This document shows positions 18,931-27,301 of a DNA stretch of 64,000 nucleotides, one piece after another. The notes under the pieces were generated by a model that was not told the origin of the DNA, made no database searches, and worked only from the letters and a program-made list of their open reading frames with translations. The translations under genes were made by a program, and so were the position numbers. Origin of the DNA: Variovorax sp. WDL1 (GTDB lineage Bacteria > Pseudomonadota > Gammaproteobacteria > Burkholderiales > Burkholderiaceae_C); contig NZ_LMTS01000324.1 of assembly GCF_001541225.1 (NCBI RefSeq), positions 1-64,000 of the forward strand, written 5' to 3'. Numbering within the stretch: position 1 is the first letter of the stretch; each line of letters starts with the position of its first letter.

Positions 18931-20052
18931 CTACGCGTGCGACTGCTCGAATTCTCGCATGTAGCCCACCAGTGCTTGCACGCCCTCGAGCGGCATCGCG
19001 TTGTAGATGCTGGCCCGCATGCCGCCGACCGACTTGTGGCCCTTGAGTTGCAGCAGGCCGGCCTCGCGCGCGCCAGCCAGGAAAGCCTCGTTGCGGCTCT
19101 CGTCCTTGAGGAAGAAGGGGACGTTCATGCGCGAGCGGCAATCGGCGGCGACCCGATTCTCGTAGAACGGCGATGCGTCGATGAAGTCGTAGAGCAGCCG
19201 CGCCTTGGCGATGTTGCGTTTCTCCATCGCCGCGACGCCGGTCAGCCCGCCCTCGGTCTGCTGCCGCAGCCATTGGAAGGTGAGTCCAGCAACGTAGATG
19301 GCCCAGGTCGGCGGGGTGTTGTACATGGACTTGTTGTCCGCGACGATCCGGTAGTTGAACGCGCTGGGGCAGATCTCGAGCGCATGACCCAGCAGGTCCT
19401 CGCGCACGATCACCAGCGTCAGGCCAGCCGGGCCGAGATTCTTCTGAGCGCCGCCGAAAGCCAGGCCGACGCGGTTCCAGTCGACAGGGCGTGAAGCCAC
19501 GTGTGAAGAGAAGTCGATGACCAGCGGGGACTTGCTTCCCAGCGCGGCCAGATCGGGCAACTCCTGGAATTCAACGCCGTGAATGGTCTCGTTCGAGCAG
19601 AGGTGCACGTAGGAGGCATCGCCTGAGAGCTGCCAGCTCGCAGCCGCGGGCAGCCATGTGTGCTGGCCGTCGGCGTTCGAGGCCGCAATGCGCGACTGGC
19701 AATAGCGCTGCGCTTCCTTCTGCGACTTGGCGCTCCAACTGCCGGTGATCACGAAGTCGACGTTTCCGCCGCGCGACAGGTTCATGGGGACGATGGCGTT
19801 CTCGCCAAGGCCGCCGCCTTGCATGAAGAGGACGTGGAAGTACTCGGGCACCGCGAGCAGCGCGCGCAGGTCGGCTTCGGCCTGGGCGCAGATCGCGCCG
19901 AACTCCTTGCCGCGATGGCTCATCTCCATCACACCCATGCCGCTGCCGTGCCAGTCCAGCATCTCGGCGGCGGCGCGTTGCAGCACCGCCTCCGGCATCG
20001 CGGCCGGACCGGCGGAGAAGTTGTAGGGGCGTTGACCGGCGCTTGGCGTCAC
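18931..20052 (-). CDS. serC: Phosphoserine aminotransferase
   Basis: A 373-residue PLP enzyme. The N-terminus has Tyr-Asn-Phe-Ser-Ala-Gly-Pro-Ala, the PLP lysine lies in Gly-Gly-Ala-Gln-Lys-Asn-Leu-Gly, and there is a Thr-Pro-Pro-Thr motif after Tyr-Asn. It acts in serine and pyridoxal-phosphate synthesis. The start is GTG and overlaps the stop of the DUF2059 gene. Confidence 0.95.
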   Translation of the reverse strand: MTPSAGQRPYNFSAGPAAMPEAVLQRAAAEMLDWHGSGMGVMEMSHRGKEFGAICAQAEADLRALLAVPEYFHVLFMQGGGLGENAIVPMNLSRGGNVDFVITGSWSAKSQKEAQRYCQSRIAASNADGQHTWLPAAASWQLSGDASYVHLCSNETIHGVEFQELPDLAALGSKSPLVIDFSSHVASRPVDWNRVGLAFGGAQKNLGPAGLTLVIVREDLLGHALEICPSAFNYRIVADNKSMYNTPPTWAIYVAGLTFQWLRQQTEGGLTGVAAMEKRNIAKARLLYDFIDASPFYENRVAADCRSRMNVPFFLKDESRNEAFLAGAREAGLLQLKGHKSVGGMRASIYNAMPLEGVQALVGYMREFEQSHA

Positions 20053-20624
20053 TTCTTGGCGGGCGCCTTGGGCGCTGACTTGGCCGGCGGAGCGCCTTCC
20101 GTCGGGGCCCCCAGAGCCTTGGCGACATTGGCGTCGAGTGTGCGCATTTTCGGCTCGATGCTGGAGCGGGTTTCGGCCACCAGCTTTTCCGTCAGCGCGG
20201 TCTGCATCTTGGGATTGAGTTCCTGGTACTTCTTGCTCAGGGGCGAGTTGATCCAGGCCAGCAGCTGACGCAATTCTTCCTCGCTGAAGTTGTCGCGCAG
20301 GATCGGGCCGAGTGCATCGGGTGCGAGCGCCACGGCCTTGTCGCGCACGATGGGGTAGGCCTCATCGAAGTACTTCTTGAGCTCGGCGTCGGCAGCCTTG
20401 GCGGCGGCCTCGCGCTTCTCTGCGGGGACCTGCGTCTGCAGGTATTGCGAGCCGGCCTGCGCGATGGGCGCGCTCGACTGCTCGACCAGTCCGCGCGCGA
20501 GTGCCTCGATGCCGGGGCGCTGCAGGTCGAGGAACTGCTTGACCATTGCCGGCTTGTCCTGGGCCATGGCCATGGAGCTGCCGGCGAGCGCGACCGCGAG
20601 GAGCGCGAACTTGAATTTTTTCAC
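20049..20624 (-). CDS. Secreted DUF2059-family protein
   Basis: A 191-residue protein with a clear signal peptide (Met-Lys-Lys-Phe-Lys-Phe...Met-Ala-Met-Ala-Gln). The helical core, with [10 protein letters not shown] and Leu-Ser-Lys-Lys-Tyr-Gln-Glu-Leu, resembles DUF2059. The tail is Ala/Pro/Lys-rich. No function is established. Its GTG start overlaps the gyrA stop and its stop overlaps the serC start, so it is translated as part of the gyrA-serC unit. Confidence 0.75.
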   Translation of the reverse strand: MKKFKFALLAVALAGSSMAMAQDKPAMVKQFLDLQRPGIEALARGLVEQSSAPIAQAGSQYLQTQVPAEKREAAAKAADAELKKYFDEAYPIVRDKAVALAPDALGPILRDNFSEEELRQLLAWINSPLSKKYQELNPKMQTALTEKLVAETRSSIEPKMRTLDANVAKALGAPTEGAPPAKSAPKAPAKK

Positions 20625-23275
20625 TGAGGGTTCTCCGTTGAAGATGTTGAAGTGGCGTCGTCGGCGCCGTTCTCGTTGTCGCTTTCCGCATTCGCGTCGT
20701 TCTCGACGATGCGCTGCAAGCCGCTGAGCTTGGCGCCTTCGTCGAGCCCGATCAGCGTGACGCCTTGCGTCGCGCGGCCGAGTTCGCGGATTTCGGAGAC
20801 TCGGGTGCGCACGAGCACGCCCTTGTCTGTGATGAGCATGATCTCGTCGTCGGCGTGCACGAGGGTGGCAGCCACGACCTTCCCGTTGCGCTCACTTTGT
20901 TGAATGGCAATCATGCCTTTGGTTCCGCGGCCGTGACGCGTGTACTCGGTAATGCTTGTGCGTTTTCCGTAACCATTTTCGGTGGCTGTGAGCACGCTCT
21001 GCTCCTCGTCCTCGGCCACCAGCATGGCGATCACGCCCTGGCCGTCCTCCAGCGTCATGCCGCGCACGCCGCGGGCATTGCGGCCCATGGGACGCACGTC
21101 GTTCTCGTCGAAACGCACGGCCTTGCCGCCGTCGGAGAACAGCATCACGTCGTGCGCACCGTCAGTCAGCGCGGCGCCGATGAGGTAGTCGCCCGGGTCC
21201 AGGTCGACCGCGATGATGCCGGCCTTGCGCGGATTGCTGAACTCGTCGAGCGCGGTCTTCTTGACCGTGCCCATGGAGGTGGCCATGAAGACGTACTGGT
21301 TGGCCGGGAAGGTGCGCTTCTCGCCCGTGAGCGGCAGTACGACGTTGATCTTCTCGCCTTCCTGCAGCGGGAACATGTTGACGATCGGCCGCCCGCGCGA
21401 GCCGCGCGAGCCCGCCGGAGCCTCCCACACCTTGAGCCAGTAGAGCCGACCACGGTTGGAGAAGCAAAGGATGTAGTCGTGCGTGTTGGCGATGAAGAGC
21501 TGGTCGATCCAGTCATCTTCCTTGGTGGCCGTAGCCTGCTTGCCGCGTCCGCCGCGCTTCTGCGCTCGGTACTCGCCCAGTGGCTGGCTCTTGATATAGC
21601 CGGCGTGGGAGAGGGTGACAACCATGTCGGTAGGCGTGATCAGATCCTCGGTGGACAGATCGAAGGCGCTGTGCTCGACCTGGCTTCGACGCGCGCCCAG
21701 CTTGCTCTGGCCGAACTCCTGCTTGAGGGTGGCGAGCTCGTCGCCGATGATGGTCGAGACGCGCTCCGGCTTGGCCAGGATGTCCAGCAGATCGTCGATC
21801 TCGGCCATCACTTCCTTGTACTCGGCCACGATCTTGTCCTGCTCCAGGCCGGTCAGGCGCTGCAGACGCATCTGCAGGATCTCCTGGGCCTGCGTGTCCG
21901 AAAGACGGTAGAGGCCGTCCGAGCTCATGCCGTAGTCGCGCTCCAGCCCGTCCGGACGATAGTCGTCGGCATTGACGATGCCGCCGTCGGCACGCGCCCG
22001 GGTGAGCATCTCGCGCACCAGCTTGCTGTCCCAGCGGCGCGTCATCAGCTCTGCCTTGGCGACTGGCGGCGTTGGCGCGTTGCGAATGATGGCGATGAAC
22101 TCGTCGATATTGGCCAGCGCGACCGCCAGGCCTTCGAGCACGTGGCCGCGCTCGCGCGCCTTGCGCAGGTTGAAGACCGTGCGGCGAGTCACGACTTCGC
22201 GCCGGTGCTGCAGGAAAACCTGGATCAGGTCCTTCAGGTTGCACAGCTTCGGCTGACCATCCACCAGCGCAACCATGTTGATGCCAAAGGTGTCCTGCAG
22301 CTGAGTCTGCTTGTAGAGGTTGTTCAGCACGACCTCGGGCACCTCGCCGCGCTTCAGTTCGATCACCAGCCGCATGCCCGACTTGTCGGATTCGTCCTGG
22401 ATATGGCTGATGCCCTCGATCTTCTTCTCGTGCACCAGCTCGGCCATGCGCTCCTGCAGCGTCTTCTTGTTGACCTGGTAGGGCAGTTCGTCGACGATGA
22501 TCGCCTGCCGCTGGCCCCGGTCGATGTCCTCGAAGTGGCACCTTGCGCGCATCACCACCTTGCCGCGACCCGTACGGTAGCCGTCCTTGATGCCGTTGAC
22601 GCCGTAGATGATCCCGGCCGTGGGGAAATCGGGTGCCGGGATGATCTCCATCAGGTCGTCGATGCTGGCGTCCGGGTGGCGCAGAAGGTGCAGGCAGCCG
22701 TCGACGACTTCATTCAGGTTGTGAGGAGGAATGTTGGTCGCCATCCCGACGGCAATGCCACCTGAACCATTGACCAGCAAATTCGGCAGCTTGCTTGGCA
22801 ATACCAGCGGTTCTTTCTCACTGCCATCGTAATTCGGCCCGAAATCGACTGTTTCCTTGTCGATGTCGGCCAGCATTTCATGCGCAATCTTCGCCAGCCG
22901 AATTTCCGTGTAGCGCATCGCTGCCGCGTTATCGCCGTCGACTGATCCGAAATTGCCCTGACCATCGACCAGCATGTGGCGCATCGAGAAGTCCTGGGCC
23001 AGCCGCACGATGGTGTCGTAGACCGACTGGTCGCCGTGCGGGTGGTACTTGCCGATGACGTCGCCGACGATACGCGCCGACTTCTTGTATGGCCGGTTCC
23101 AATCGTTGTTCAGCTCGTGCATCGCATACAGCACGCGCCGATGCACTGGCTTGAGGCCATCGCGAGCATCCGGTAGGGCGCGTCCCACGATCACGCTCAT
23201 GGCGTAATCGAGATAGCTGCGGCGCATTTCCTCTTCGAGGCTGATGGGCAAAGTTTCTTTGGCGAACGAGGTCAT
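20621..23275 (-). CDS. gyrA: DNA gyrase subunit A
   Basis: An 884-residue type II topoisomerase subunit with the catalytic Tyr122 in Ala-Ala-Met-Arg-Tyr-Thr-Glu, the GyrA box Gln-Lys-Arg-Gly-Gly-Arg-Gly-Lys, and a C-terminal six-blade pinwheel. The tail is acidic (Glu/Asn/Asp). In the quinolone-resistance region the residue equivalent to E. coli Ser83 is Gln83, followed by Ser84 and Asp87. It is the first gene of the housekeeping block and divergent from ompA. Confidence 0.97.
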   Translation of the reverse strand: MTSFAKETLPISLEEEMRRSYLDYAMSVIVGRALPDARDGLKPVHRRVLYAMHELNNDWNRPYKKSARIVGDVIGKYHPHGDQSVYDTIVRLAQDFSMRHMLVDGQGNFGSVDGDNAAAMRYTEIRLAKIAHEMLADIDKETVDFGPNYDGSEKEPLVLPSKLPNLLVNGSGGIAVGMATNIPPHNLNEVVDGCLHLLRHPDASIDDLMEIIPAPDFPTAGIIYGVNGIKDGYRTGRGKVVMRARCHFEDIDRGQRQAIIVDELPYQVNKKTLQERMAELVHEKKIEGISHIQDESDKSGMRLVIELKRGEVPEVVLNNLYKQTQLQDTFGINMVALVDGQPKLCNLKDLIQVFLQHRREVVTRRTVFNLRKARERGHVLEGLAVALANIDEFIAIIRNAPTPPVAKAELMTRRWDSKLVREMLTRARADGGIVNADDYRPDGLERDYGMSSDGLYRLSDTQAQEILQMRLQRLTGLEQDKIVAEYKEVMAEIDDLLDILAKPERVSTIIGDELATLKQEFGQSKLGARRSQVEHSAFDLSTEDLITPTDMVVTLSHAGYIKSQPLGEYRAQKRGGRGKQATATKEDDWIDQLFIANTHDYILCFSNRGRLYWLKVWEAPAGSRGSRGRPIVNMFPLQEGEKINVVLPLTGEKRTFPANQYVFMATSMGTVKKTALDEFSNPRKAGIIAVDLDPGDYLIGAALTDGAHDVMLFSDGGKAVRFDENDVRPMGRNARGVRGMTLEDGQGVIAMLVAEDEEQSVLTATENGYGKRTSITEYTRHGRGTKGMIAIQQSERNGKVVAATLVHADDEIMLITDKGVLVRTRVSEIRELGRATQGVTLIGLDEGAKLSGLQRIVENDANAESDNENGADDATSTSSTENPQ

Positions 23276-23305
23276 GGGCAGCGGGCTGACGGCAAGGAAC
23301 CGGAA

Positions 23306-23311
23306 ATTTTA
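23306..23311 (-). promoter_or_regulatory. Candidate -10 element for gyrA
   Basis: TAAAAT on the minus strand, about 30 bp before the gyrA ATG, fits the -10 consensus at five of six positions. No good -35 hexamer lies 16-18 bp upstream (the best is GCAGTG), so this call is tentative. Confidence 0.3.
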
Positions 23312-23462
23312 CGCCGTGCAGGGTGTCGCACTGCCGCAACACAAGGCCGGGAATCCGCCTCCGTCCTACGGTTCAGGGGCGCCTGCCGGGCGGTTTGCCA
23401 AAGATCCCATGGCACAATCGCCTCAACGTTTTGGGTGGTGGTCACTTAAAGCGTCCTTGATT

Positions 23463-23484
23463 CGCAGCGCGGCTGCGGCTTTTT
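23463..23484 (+). promoter_or_regulatory. Hairpin plus T-run in the ompA leader
   Basis: A 6-bp stem CGCAGC / GCTGCG with a GCG loop is followed by GCTTTTT. It has the form of a short intrinsic terminator and sits just before the ompA ribosome binding site (GAGGAG at about 23490). It could be an attenuator, the end of a small leader RNA or an mRNA-stabilising structure. Confidence 0.4.
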
Positions 23485-23500
23485 CCCCAAGAGGAGAACC

Positions 23501-24160
23501 ATGAAGAAACTGAATAAAGTGGCGATGATGTTTGCAGTCGCTGCGCTCGCCACTGCCGCCGGCGCGCAGACCCGTGTCACCGCCGCGAACGGTGGGCCCG
23601 TGATCGACAACTGGCAGAACGGCACTGGCGAATTGGTCTGGAAGAACGGCACGAACGAACTCTGCTGGCGCGATGCGAACTGGACGCCTGCAACCGCTGC
23701 CGCTGGCTGCGACGGCGCCCTGGTTCCGCCGCCGCCTCCCGCTGCCGTGACCCCGGCCGCTCCGGTGCCCGCTCCTCGGCCCGCTCCTCCGGCTGTTGCC
23801 GCTTCGAAGGTCACCTTCGCTGCCGATGCCTTCTTCGATTTTGACAAGTCCGTGCTCAAGCCCGAAGGCCGCGCCAAGCTGGACGACCTGGTCTCGAAGA
23901 TCCGTGACGTGAACCTCGAGGTGATCATTGCCGTCGGTCATACCGACTCGATCGGTACCGATGCCTACAACCAGCGCCTGTCTGTCCGTCGCGCTGAAGC
24001 CGTGAAGGCCTACTTGGTCTCGAAGGGCATCGAACGCAACCGCGTCTATACCGAAGGCAAGGGCGAGAAGCAGCCTGTGGCCGACAACCGCACCCGCGAA
24101 GGCCGCGCCAAGAATCGCCGCGTGGAAATCGAAGTGGTTGGTACCCGCGCCAACCGCTGA
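23501..24160 (+). CDS. ompA: OmpA-family peptidoglycan-associated protein
   Basis: A 219-residue secreted protein with a signal peptide cut after Ala-Gly-Ala. A roughly 60-residue N-terminal region carries two cysteines, followed by a Pro/Ala linker and a C-terminal OmpA-like domain (about residues 105-215). That domain shows Phe-Phe-Asp-Phe-Asp-Lys, Gly-His-Thr-Asp and the peptidoglycan-binding Asn-Arg-Arg-Val-Glu. The eight-strand barrel of enterobacterial OmpA is missing. It is strongly expressed in related bacteria, and an AAGAGGAG ribosome binding site and a good terminator agree with that. Confidence 0.9.
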   Translation: MKKLNKVAMMFAVAALATAAGAQTRVTAANGGPVIDNWQNGTGELVWKNGTNELCWRDANWTPATAAAGCDGALVPPPPPAAVTPAAPVPAPRPAPPAVAASKVTFAADAFFDFDKSVLKPEGRAKLDDLVSKIRDVNLEVIIAVGHTDSIGTDAYNQRLSVRRAEAVKAYLVSKGIERNRVYTEGKGEKQPVADNRTREGRAKNRRVEIEVVGTRANR

Positions 24161-24180
24161 TTCGCAAGAATCTTCAAAGC

Positions 24181-24202
24181 AAACCCCGCCTCGGCGGGGT
24201 TT
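24181..24202 (+). terminator. Rho-independent terminator after ompA
   Basis: AAACCCCGC and GCGGGGTTT form a 9-bp stem with a 4-nt CTCG loop, running into a T-tract (six Ts overall). It lies 20 bp after the ompA stop. Confidence 0.92.
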
Positions 24203-24273
24203 TTTAATGGCAAATGCATTGCGGATTCGCCGAGAATGGGCTAAGGCAATTCGCGTCGTTTCATAATCTGCAT

Positions 24274-24996
24274 ATGACCGAAACCGTGAATGCCGATCCA
24301 GCGGAACTCGCCAAATTCTCGGAGCTGGCTCACCGCTGGTGGGATCTGGAAAGCGAATTCCGGCCGCTTCATGAAATTAATCCACTCCGTCTTGAGTGGA
24401 TCGAAAGTATTACGCCCATAGCAGGACTTCGGGTGCTCGACGTGGGTTGCGGAGGCGGAATCCTCGCTGATGCGATGGCGCGGCGCGGCGGTGACGTGCT
24501 TGGCATCGACTTGGCCGACAAGGCCCTCAAGGTGGCCCAACTGCACGCGCTAGAGGCTGCGACGCGCGGCGTGAAGTATCGCCTTATCAGCGCCGAAGCG
24601 CTGGCCGCCGAGCAGCCCGAGAGCTTCGACGTCGTCACCTGCATGGAGATGCTGGAGCATGTGCCGCAGCCGGCCTCGGTCGTGGGGGCCTGCGCCCGGC
24701 TGGCCAAGCCCGGCGGCTGGGTCTTCTTCTCGACCATCCATCGCAACCTCAAGTCTTTCCTCTTCGCGATCGTCGGGGCGGAGTACGTGCTGGGCATGCT
24801 GCCGCGCGGCACGCACGAGTACCAAAAGCTGATCCGGCCGAGCGAACTGGCTGCCCACTGCCGCGCTGCAGGGCTCGACCTGCACCAGACACGCGGCCTG
24901 CAGCACAATCCCGTCACACGTCGCTATTGGCTCAGTGACGACACCAGCGTCAACTACATGTTTGCAACGCGCAAGCCGCCTTTGCCCCCATCATGA
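24274..24996 (+). CDS. ubiG: Ubiquinone biosynthesis O-methyltransferase UbiG
   Basis: A 240-residue SAM-dependent methyltransferase with the Phe-(Ser)-x-x-Ala-x-x-Trp-Trp-Asp N-terminus typical of UbiG, motif I Val-Leu-Asp-Val-Gly-Cys-Gly-Gly-Gly-Ile-Leu, and Glu-Met-Leu-Glu-His-Val. It performs both O-methylations in ubiquinone synthesis. The start at Met-Thr-Glu-Thr was preferred to an in-frame ATG 60 bp upstream, which adds non-conserved residues next to the ompA terminator. Its stop overlaps the gph start. Confidence 0.93.
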   Translation: MTETVNADPAELAKFSELAHRWWDLESEFRPLHEINPLRLEWIESITPIAGLRVLDVGCGGGILADAMARRGGDVLGIDLADKALKVAQLHALEAATRGVKYRLISAEALAAEQPESFDVVTCMEMLEHVPQPASVVGACARLAKPGGWVFFSTIHRNLKSFLFAIVGAEYVLGMLPRGTHEYQKLIRPSELAAHCRAAGLDLHQTRGLQHNPVTRRYWLSDDTSVNYMFATRKPPLPPS

Positions 24997-25661
24997 TCTC
25001 CGCTGCCGGACCCAGAGCCGTTCTGTTCGACCTGGACGGCACGCTGATCGACAGCGCACCCGACCTGGGTGCCGCTGCTGATCAAATGCGCACCGAGCGC
25101 GGACTGGCCTCGCTGCCGATGGAGCGTTATCGCCCCATGGCCGGCGCCGGGGCGCGCGGGATGCTGGGCGTCGCCTTTGGTATCACCCCCGACGCGCCGG
25201 ACTTCGCACCGCTGCGCGAGGAATTTTTCCTCAACTATGAAGCTCGGATGATGCGCACGCGGGTATTTGACGGCGTGGCTGAGCTGGTGGCGGCACTTTG
25301 CGCGCACGGCCTGCAATGGGGTGTGGTCACCAACAAGTCGGTCCGCTTTACCGAGCCGCTCACGCGCGCGATGCCGTTGTTCGCCACGGCGCGCGCGATC
25401 GTCAGCGGCGACACGACCCCTTACGCCAAGCCGCATCCCGAGCCACTGTTCGAGGCGGCACGGCAACTGGGTGTGACGCCGGAGCACTGCATCTATGTGG
25501 GCGACGACGAGCGCGACATGACGGCTGGGCGGGCCGCGGGCATGCGCACCGTGGCCGCGGCCTACGGCTACATGGGCGCCGATGCGGACGTGACGCTCTG
25601 GGAAGCCGACGCGGCCATCAAATCACCCCTGGAGCTCTTGCAACTACTGGAAGCGGCCTAA
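24993..25661 (+). CDS. gph: Phosphoglycolate phosphatase
   Basis: A 222-residue HAD-family phosphatase with motif I Phe-Asp-Leu-Asp-Gly-Thr-Leu-Ile-Asp-Ser, a cap domain, the motif III lysine in Tyr-Ala-Lys-Pro-His-Pro and motif IV Val-Gly-Asp-Asp-Glu-Arg-Asp. It clears 2-phosphoglycolate formed in DNA repair. Its proximity to ubiG is common in betaproteobacteria. The ATG overlaps the ubiG stop, and its own stop codon lies inside the ssrA -10 box. Confidence 0.9.
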   Translation: MISAAGPRAVLFDLDGTLIDSAPDLGAAADQMRTERGLASLPMERYRPMAGAGARGMLGVAFGITPDAPDFAPLREEFFLNYEARMMRTRVFDGVAELVAALCAHGLQWGVVTNKSVRFTEPLTRAMPLFATARAIVSGDTTPYAKPHPEPLFEAARQLGVTPEHCIYVGDDERDMTAGRAAGMRTVAAAYGYMGADADVTLWEADAAIKSPLELLQLLEAA

Positions 25662-25664
25662 AAT
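25638..25664 (+). promoter_or_regulatory. Candidate ssrA promoter
   Basis: TTGCAA (25638-25643) and TAAAAT (25659-25664) are separated by 15 nt; taking CTTGCA instead gives 16. The -10 element includes the gph stop codon. Initiation would fall a few bases before the mature tmRNA 5' end, consistent with RNase P processing. Confidence 0.5.
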
Positions 25665-25673
25665 ACGCGACTT

Positions 25674-26059
25674 GGGGCTGCACTGGTTTCGACGTGGGTT
25701 CGGAATCGCAGCGGGGCATGTCGAGCTGAATGCGCTCGTAAAACAGATTCAAACAAACTAACTGCAAACGACGAACGTTTCGCACTCGCCGCTTAATTGC
25801 CGGTGAGCTTTGCAACAGCACGCCGATGGGCTGGGCAAGGGGGCAAGGAGCAATCCGCGCCTCCCGGCTGCAAAGATAATCTACATCGGCTGGCCTCGAT
25901 CCGGGTACCTTGGGTCGAGGCGAGATCCAAGGGTACTGGCGGCCGGTGTAGCGTGCGACTGCGCGACACCGGTGGCGAGACTCAAAACAGATCGCTAAAC
26001 ATGTAGATCTGCGCGAAGAAGGCTTGCGGACGGGGGTTCAAATCCCCCCAGCTCCACCA
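25674..26059 (+). ncRNA. ssrA: Transfer-messenger RNA (tmRNA)
   Basis: A 386-nt RNA. The 5' end GGGGCUG pairs with CAGCUCC just before the 3' ACCA, forming the alanyl acceptor stem, and the T-arm GGUUCAAAUCCCCC is present. The tag reading frame is at 25764-25796 and encodes ANDERFALAA followed by TAA. tmRNA rescues stalled ribosomes with SmpB and marks the peptide for proteolysis. The 3' CCA is encoded. Confidence 0.97.
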
Positions 26060-26210
26060 TTCAACCTGCAAAGACTTCCTCTTTGCGTTCACGATGGTCG
26101 CGGTTTGCTCCCGAGCGGTTCAGCATCGGGCATCGTTTCCAACCTCTCCTCAAGTACTATGCCGCGCCGATCGGTTCGGTCGGGCCGGCGCGCAGTTCTG
26201 GGAGACCACA

Positions 26211-27167
26211 ATGACAATCACCACACCTTCGGTGCAGCCCGTCACTTGGAGTGACCTGTGCGATGCCGGGTTCTGGCGCTCGCTCGCCCCTCAGCTTTGT
26301 ATCGGCGGTGTGCAGTCGGATGTTGGGACCGCGCCGCGGCAGAGCAATGAACGGCTCGCGCAACGGATGTCGAAGGACGGCTATTTTGGCGACAGCGATG
26401 AGGTGATCGAGCGGCTGGCGCCGCTCGTCGGCGGTGCCGTGACGCGCTGCGTCGCTATCGGGCTGCCGGCCGTGTTCGCGTGGGTCTACGACGAGCCGTG
26501 GGCTTGCTATGCACGCCTGCGACCGGTGTTCGCGCATTTCCTGGGTGCCGAGTACAAGCCATTGCCGGCCTTCTGGGCGTGGCACGTCGATCCAAGGAAG
26601 GGAGAGACCGGTTGGAAGCCGCACCGTGACAACCGCTACAACTCACTAGCCGCGGATGGGTCGCCGATCTCACTCACCTGTTGGATCCCGCTGTCCGACG
26701 CGAACCCGCTCAACAGCTGCATGTACATCGTGCCAAAGCACATGGATCCTGGTTACAGCACGCCAGCCGGCATGCCGGAGCCACCGACGCCTGTGTTTGC
26801 CGCGCGTGCGCTGCCGGCGAAGCCGGGCGACTACCTGGTCTGGAATCAGTGCGTCATGCACTGGGGCGGCCCGACCAGCGAGTTTGCCGAGCAGCCCCGC
26901 ATGAGCATGGCACTGGAGTTTCAGCGTGGCGACGTTCAACCCATCATGCAGCCATTCCAACGCGGGGAACATTTTCCGGCCATGCCTCCCTTACTGGAGC
27001 AGAAGCCCCATCCCGGCTTCGAGGCCCGCCTGCAACTCGTCGCGCGTCAGATCCTCCAGTACCAGCACATGTATGGCTTGTCGCAGAGTCTCGCCGACCT
27101 CGCGGCGTATCTGCTGACGGCGCCCACGCGTGACGACTGGCAGCAGCGTCCAAGCTGCAGATTCTGA
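26211..27167 (+). CDS. Phytanoyl-CoA dioxygenase-like (PhyH) protein
   Basis: A 318-residue protein with the pattern of a 2-oxoglutarate/Fe(II) oxygenase. A His-x-Asp pair occurs in Trp-Lys-Pro-His-Arg-Asp-Asn-Arg, and a distal histidine lies in Val-Met-His-Trp-Gly-Gly after Gly-Asp-Tyr-Leu-Val-Trp-Asn. There is no signal peptide. The ATG follows GGGAG at a normal distance; a longer upstream frame was not used because it runs through poorly conserved sequence just past ssrA. The substrate is unknown. It stands alone between ssrA and a methyltransferase gene. Confidence 0.65.
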   Translation: MTITTPSVQPVTWSDLCDAGFWRSLAPQLCIGGVQSDVGTAPRQSNERLAQRMSKDGYFGDSDEVIERLAPLVGGAVTRCVAIGLPAVFAWVYDEPWACYARLRPVFAHFLGAEYKPLPAFWAWHVDPRKGETGWKPHRDNRYNSLAADGSPISLTCWIPLSDANPLNSCMYIVPKHMDPGYSTPAGMPEPPTPVFAARALPAKPGDYLVWNQCVMHWGGPTSEFAEQPRMSMALEFQRGDVQPIMQPFQRGEHFPAMPPLLEQKPHPGFEARLQLVARQILQYQHMYGLSQSLADLAAYLLTAPTRDDWQQRPSCRF

Positions 27168-27301
27168 TTCTTTCTTTCGCATTCCTCGCGCGTTGTCGCA
27201 CGCGGGCTATAGTCCGCCTCGCTCGCGCTCGCAGCCGGAGGGGATCGGCCTTCCGGCAGGCAACGGAGACACCCGTGGCCCGCGCGCGCTGGAGGATACA
27301 C

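Noticed and set aside
23395-23418. TTGCCA...CACAAT as the ompA promoter
   Set aside because: The spacer is only 12 bp, too short for sigma-70; no better pair was found.
26068-26086. GCAAAGA-CTTCC-TCTTTGC hairpin just after ssrA as a terminator
   Set aside because: The 7-bp stem is A/T-containing and has no T-run after it. It may help termination or processing but does not meet the standard for a call.
26093-26108. TGGTCGCGGTTTGC-like sigma-54 element upstream of the PhyH-like gene
   Set aside because: Spacing is one base short and the -24 element is weak.
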